Assembly (NCBI GenBank): GCA_965603495.1
Contig: CBFDDF010000004.1
Span: 62,001 to 126,000, forward strand
DNA: 64,000 nt
Origin: Thiomicrorhabdus sp965603495
GTDB taxonomy: Bacteria > Pseudomonadota > Gammaproteobacteria > Thiomicrospirales > Thiomicrospiraceae
Direction of reading: 5' to 3'
The notes beneath the pieces were generated by a model that had not been told where the DNA came from, ran no database searches, and worked only from the letters and a program-made list of their open reading frames with translations. Below are positions 60,116-64,000 of the stretch, one piece after another. Each line of letters starts with the position of its first letter. The first letter of the stretch is position 1. Made by a program: the position numbers and the translations under genes.

Positions 60116-62683
60116 ATGGATAAATTTACCACGCAGTTTCAGACTGTACTCGGTGAGGCGCAAACATTAGCGATAAGCCATGATAATCAATTTATTGATC
60201 CTGTTCATATATTGTCAGTATTAGTGGGCGAGCAGAGTCATCTATTGCAGTTAGCGCAAGTGAATGTGCCACTACTGAGCCAATCGCTGGCTGAAAAAGT
60301 CTCTAGTTTGCCGAAAGTTTCAGGTGGCCAGGGTAATGTGCAACTGTCACAACAGTCGGCAGGCTTATTGAATGCCATGGAAAAACAGGCGCAACAGCGC
60401 GGTGATGCTTATATTGCTAGTGAGTTGTTTTTTGTCGCGCTATTAGACTCCAGCGATATTGCTGCTCAGTTGTTTAAAAAAGCCGGTGCCAATGCCGAAC
60501 AAATTAATAACGCAATCGAACAAGTCCGTGGAGGCGAAAAAGTGAACGATCAAAATGCAGAAGAGAACCGTCAGGCATTAGAGAAATATACCGTCGATTT
60601 AACCGCTCTTGCGGAATCCGGTAAATTAGACCCTGTGATTGGGCGTGATGATGAAATTCGTCGTGCCATCCAAGTGTTGCAACGCCGCACCAAAAACAAC
60701 CCTGTGCTCATCGGTGAGCCAGGTGTGGGTAAAACAGCGATTGTCGAAGGTTTGGCACAACGTATTGTTAATGGTGAGGTGCCAGAAGGCATTAAGAACA
60801 AACGCGTCTTATCATTAGATTTAGCGGCACTTTTGGCGGGTGCAAAATACCGTGGTGAATTTGAAGAGCGTCTAAAAGCACTTCTGAAGGATTTAGAGAA
60901 GGAAGAAGGCAAGGTCATCCTCTTTATCGATGAAATTCACACTATGGTCGGCGCGGGTAAAACCGAAGGTTCAATGGATGCCGGGAATATGCTGAAGCCG
61001 GCATTGGCACGTGGTCAATTACACTGTATTGGTGCGACGACTTTAGATGAATATCGTCAGGATATCGAAAAAGATGCCGCCTTAGAAAGACGTTTCCAGA
61101 AGGTCATTGTCGATGAGCCGACGGAAGAAGATACCATTGCGATTCTACGTGGTCTAAAAGAGCGTTATGAGATTCATCACGGGGTCGATATTACTGATGC
61201 CGCGATTATCGCTGCCGCACATTTATCACAACGCTATATTACCGACCGTCAACTGCCTGATAAGGCGATTGATCTGATTGATGAAGCCGGTTCACGTATC
61301 CGTATGGAGATTGACTCGAAACCAGAGGTCATGGATAAACTGGATCGTCGTTTAATTCAGCGAAAAATTGAACAGGTTGCGTTGAAGAAAGAGAAGGATG
61401 AAGCTTCCAAGAAGCGTTTGACCATTCTTCAAGATGAAATCAAATCTCTTGAAAAAGAGTATTCAGATTTAGAAGAAATCTGGAAGCGTGATAAAGCAGC
61501 ATTGCAAGGCGCACAAAAGTTTAAAGAAGCCTTAGAAGCCGCCAAGATTGAATTAGAATCGGCTAGAAGAGCGGGTGATCTGGCAAAAATGTCGGAAATA
61601 CAATATGGCAAAATCCCTGATCTTGAAGCCAAAATCAAAGCCGCTGAAGTGGCTGAGAGTGAAGCGGAATCTGATGGTGAGATGCATCTGTTAAAAAACA
61701 AAGTGACAGAGGATGAGATCGCCGAAGTGGTTGCACGTTGGACGGGGATTCCTGTGTCACGTATGCTGGAAGGTGAGCGTGAGAAGCTACTTAAAATGGA
61801 AGAGGCTTTAGGTAAACAAGTTATTGGTCAGGGTGAAGCCGTTAAGGCTGTGTCAGATGCGATTCGTCGTTCTCGTGCCGGTTTGTCTGAACCTGGACGA
61901 CCGAATGGCTCTTTCCTCTTTTTAGGGCCTACAGGCGTTGGTAAAACAGAGCTGACCAAAGCATTGGCTGATTTCTTGTTTGATACGACGGATTCTATTG
62001 TCAGACTGGATATGTCAGAATTTATGGAAAAACATTCTGTGTCCCGTTTGGTCGGTGCGCCTCCAGGTTATGTGGGCTATGAGCAAGGTGGTTATTTAAC
62101 CGAAGCGGTTCGTCGTAAGCCTTATTCAGTTATTTTATTAGATGAGGTCGAGAAGGCGCATCCTGATGTTTTCAATATTCTATTACAGGTGTTGGATGAT
62201 GGTCGTCTAACAGATGGTCAGGGTAGAACAGTAGATTTTAAGAATACAGTGATTGTCATGACCTCTAATTTAGGTTCGCAAATCATCCAAGAGAAAACCG
62301 GTAAAGCTTCTTATGAAGAGATGAAAGCCGATGTAATGGAAGTGGTTGGCGGACATTTTAGACCTGAGTTCATTAACCGTATTGATGATATTGTCGTTTT
62401 CCATCCGTTAGATAAAGCCCAAATCCGCGCCATTACTGGGATTCAGTTGCAAAGCTTAAGAAGTCGTTTAATAGATTCTGATATTAGCTTGGAATTGGAT
62501 AAGGCTGTTTTAGATGTGTTGGGCGAAGCAGGCTTTGATCCAGTATTTGGTGCAAGACCTTTAAAGCGCGTTATTCAACAACGTGTTGAAAATCCATTAG
62601 CGCAGAAAATATTGAAGGGCGAATATCCATCTGGTTCAACGGTTCATGTCAGCATGCTGAATGATGAAATTCACTTCGCTTAA
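60116..62683 (+). CDS. clpB: ATP-dependent disaggregase ClpB
   Basis: 855 residues, full length. Order: N-terminal Clp repeats, first AAA+ module with GEPGVGKTAIVEG and VILFIDEIHTMVGAG, the coiled-coil middle domain (about 400-530), second AAA+ module with GPTGVGKTELTKALA and VILLDEVEKAHPD, and the C-terminal oligomerisation region. There is no ClpP-binding loop. It rescues aggregated proteins with DnaK. ATG 60113 or 60116 both follow AAGGAG. Confidence 0.98.
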   Translation: MDKFTTQFQTVLGEAQTLAISHDNQFIDPVHILSVLVGEQSHLLQLAQVNVPLLSQSLAEKVSSLPKVSGGQGNVQLSQQSAGLLNAMEKQAQQRGDAYIASELFFVALLDSSDIAAQLFKKAGANAEQINNAIEQVRGGEKVNDQNAEENRQALEKYTVDLTALAESGKLDPVIGRDDEIRRAIQVLQRRTKNNPVLIGEPGVGKTAIVEGLAQRIVNGEVPEGIKNKRVLSLDLAALLAGAKYRGEFEERLKALLKDLEKEEGKVILFIDEIHTMVGAGKTEGSMDAGNMLKPALARGQLHCIGATTLDEYRQDIEKDAALERRFQKVIVDEPTEEDTIAILRGLKERYEIHHGVDITDAAIIAAAHLSQRYITDRQLPDKAIDLIDEAGSRIRMEIDSKPEVMDKLDRRLIQRKIEQVALKKEKDEASKKRLTILQDEIKSLEKEYSDLEEIWKRDKAALQGAQKFKEALEAAKIELESARRAGDLAKMSEIQYGKIPDLEAKIKAAEVAESEAESDGEMHLLKNKVTEDEIAEVVARWTGIPVSRMLEGEREKLLKMEEALGKQVIGQGEAVKAVSDAIRRSRAGLSEPGRPNGSFLFLGPTGVGKTELTKALADFLFDTTDSIVRLDMSEFMEKHSVSRLVGAPPGYVGYEQGGYLTEAVRRKPYSVILLDEVEKAHPDVFNILLQVLDDGRLTDGQGRTVDFKNTVIVMTSNLGSQIIQEKTGKASYEEMKADVMEVVGGHFRPEFINRIDDIVVFHPLDKAQIRAITGIQLQSLRSRLIDSDISLELDKAVLDVLGEAGFDPVFGARPLKRVIQQRVENPLAQKILKGEYPSGSTVHVSMLNDEIHFA

Positions 62684-62788
62684 TTTGTTTAGTTTTGCTT
62701 AATGTGAGTACTGTCATCTGATTACTGGTATAGATCTTTACCTTTGTGCGAGATTAGAAAAGGCTCTCATTTTTAAAAGATCCATTTT

Positions 62789-62825
62789 AAAGCCACCGAT
62801 TCCAAGAGGAATCGGTGGCTTTTTT
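62789..62825 (+). terminator. terminator of clpB
   Basis: Stem AAGCCACCGATTCC/GGAATCGGTGGCT with a short loop and T run. Confidence 0.93.
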
Positions 62826-63336
62826 GTAACGAATGCATACAGCGGCTGTTGTTGTATGGTGATTTTACGGATAAAGGTGGCTTTAAAGAATAGAAAATAT
62901 CTCTCTTAAAAAGAGCGATTGAAGATTTTAAATTTTATTATGAGATCTCTGCACGTGACCATAATGTTTTTTAAATGAATTGAGTGAGCTTTATGGCCAG
63001 TCATAAGAGGCTGATAAGGGGGTAAAACAATTCTCTAGGTAAAAATAATTAGTTGATGTTGTTAAGCATGTATTCCAGTAAATATAATAGCGTATTACTA
63101 TTTTCTAATAAAAACAAACTCTATAGATACATAATTATACTGATTGGATGTGAGGTCGTAAAAACGTAATAATTGTCACTGAAGTTGAATTTAATCTCGA
63201 TTTCGTTGGGTTTTAAAGGTTCAGACCTACCCCTCACTCACCGCAGAGTGATTGAGAAAATTTTCATATTAATACATAAATATTAACGAATTCGATAAAT
63301 TAACTAATTATATCTTCAACAAACGAGGGTGTTTAA
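62826..63336. other. AT-rich gap before the sulfide dehydrogenase genes
   Basis: No gene recognised. A short CACTC-ACCGCA-GAGTG inverted repeat near 63236-63250 lies about 90 bp before the cytochrome start and might be an operator. No clear promoter was identified in this very AT-rich stretch. Confidence 0.3.
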
Positions 63337-63645
63337 ATGCAGAAGTTTAAAAAATTAATTATTGTGGGTGCATTAATTACACTACCATCAGTTTCCTATT
63401 CAGTCGGTATCAGCAATGCTGAACTGTCAGCGACAACCTGCTTTATGTGTCATGGTCCTGAAGGAAAAAATGTTGGTGGCACAATTCCTCCATTGGCAGG
63501 TTATTCTGAATCAGTCATGGTTCAGCAGCTTAAAGCGTTTAAAAACGGTACACGTAAATCAACACTGATGCAACGTCATATGAAAGGTTATTCAGATACT
63601 GAAATCGAAGAAATAGCTAAATATTTCGATACATTGAAACCATAA
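63337..63645 (+). CDS. monoheme cytochrome c subunit of sulfide dehydrogenase (FccA-like)
   Basis: 102 residues. Signal peptide of about 22 residues (lysine-rich start, cleavage near SYS), then one class I heme site CFMCH and a distal Met in TLMQRHMKGYSD. This is the small cytochrome of flavocytochrome c; the Chromatium subunit is diheme, whereas this is a single-heme form. It passes electrons from the flavoprotein to periplasmic carriers. The flavoprotein gene begins 21 nt later. Confidence 0.9.
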   Translation: MQKFKKLIIVGALITLPSVSYSVGISNAELSATTCFMCHGPEGKNVGGTIPPLAGYSESVMVQQLKAFKNGTRKSTLMQRHMKGYSDTEIEEIAKYFDTLKP

Positions 63646-63666
63646 TTGAAGCCTTGGAGAATAAAT

Positions 63667-64000
63667 ATGAATAAAATAAATCGTAGAGCAGTTCTCAAAG
63701 CTGCAGCGGCCATAGGTGTTACTGTTCCTTTCATCTCTTCATTAACGGGGTGTGGAGGAAGTGAAGCTAAGTTACAAGCTAACCCAGCAGATGGTCAAAC
63801 ACGTGTTGTTGTCGTTGGGGGCGGTTTTGGTGGTGCAGCAACTGCTAAGTACTTAAAACGTTTTGATGCAAACATCGCGGTTACTTTGGTTGAACCAAAA
63901 GAAACTTACATGACTTGTCCTGGTAGTAATTGGTATTTAGCCGGTTTAACGGATGCAAAAAGCATTACGCATGATTATAAATTTTTAACAGAGAAGCATG
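63667..64000 (+). CDS. fccB: flavocytochrome c sulfide dehydrogenase flavoprotein (FccB), 3' truncated
   Basis: The first 111 residues are present and the frame is open to the window end. A Tat-type signal with NRRAVLKAAAAIG is followed by a hydrophobic stretch and LTGCGG. The FAD-binding motif VVVVGGGFGGAATAKYL comes next, and TCPGSNWYLAG fits FCSD. The enzyme oxidises sulfide in the periplasm. ATG after TTGGAGAATAAAT. It supports a sulfur-oxidising lifestyle. Confidence 0.92.
   Translation, partial: MNKINRRAVLKAAAAIGVTVPFISSLTGCGGSEAKLQANPADGQTRVVVVGGGFGGAATAKYLKRFDANIAVTLVEPKETYMTCPGSNWYLAGLTDAKSITHDYKFLTEKH

Overview
The window looks like chromosomal DNA of a sulfur-oxidising gammaproteobacterium of moderate GC, probably of the Hydrogenovibrio/Thiomicrorhabdus/Thiomicrospira group. 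This is inferred from the gene content. The blocks miaB-ybeZ-ybeY-corC-lnt, leuS-lptE-holA-proA-nadD-rsfS-rlmH, rpsT..murJ-ribF-ileS-lspA and rplM-rpsI are typical of gammaproteobacteria. The right edge enters a flavocytochrome c sulfide dehydrogenase operon (cytochrome plus the start of the flavoprotein). No rRNA, tRNA, IS element, prophage or CRISPR array was seen.

Layout. 1-1.5 kb: end of a bufferin-type RiPP operon (MNIO oxidase and its partner). 1.8-5.6 kb: membrane diguanylate cyclase, YihY, and a BtuC/HmuV-like ABC permease and ATPase without a binding protein. 5.7-7.1 kb: ECF sigma factor with a DUF3379 membrane protein. 7.5-9.8 kb: nrdA (reverse), with a candidate NrdR-box pair and DnaA boxes upstream. 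10.3-12.2 kb: second diguanylate cyclase and small genes. 12.4-13.7 kb: ModE-like regulator and a TorF-type porin behind a near-perfect sigma-54 promoter. 14-16.3 kb: rplM-rpsI and a major porin. 17-25 kb: the accessory centrepiece, four large pseudopilin-like proteins sharing a PCPD motif, one with a Pro-Ile repeat insert and one with RTX-like repeats, then a response regulator/histidine kinase pair and two smaller pseudopilins. 25-38.5 kb: housekeeping blocks for tRNA modification, ribosome maturation, lipoprotein and LPS assembly, NAD and proline synthesis. 38.8-42.2 kb: LysR regulator divergent from DoxX, pirin and glutathionyl-hydroquinone reductase. 42.4-49.4 kb: rpsT to lspA. 49.5-63 kb: patatin lipoprotein, PqiA, a Cys-rich thioredoxin-like protein with a YraQ/ArsP-type permease, MltB, rlmL, hemN, YdcF and clpB. 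63.3 kb to the end: sulfide dehydrogenase.

Two signals are not explained by genes. (1) A perfect 12-bp palindrome, ACCAGGCCTGGT, occurs 13 times in 64 kb, with at least eight one-mismatch relatives. Chance predicts about 0.004 copies. Most intergenic copies lie at 3' ends of genes, one forms the centre of a 42-bp perfect bidirectional terminator, and coding copies usually encode PGLV. (2) A roughly 105-nt hairpin element occurs directly after the stop codons of nrdA and rlmH. Its stems differ between the two copies by compensatory changes, while two internal-loop strands stay nearly identical; this indicates a conserved structured 3' element. The pseudopilin/two-component cluster is the best candidate for an undescribed protein system.
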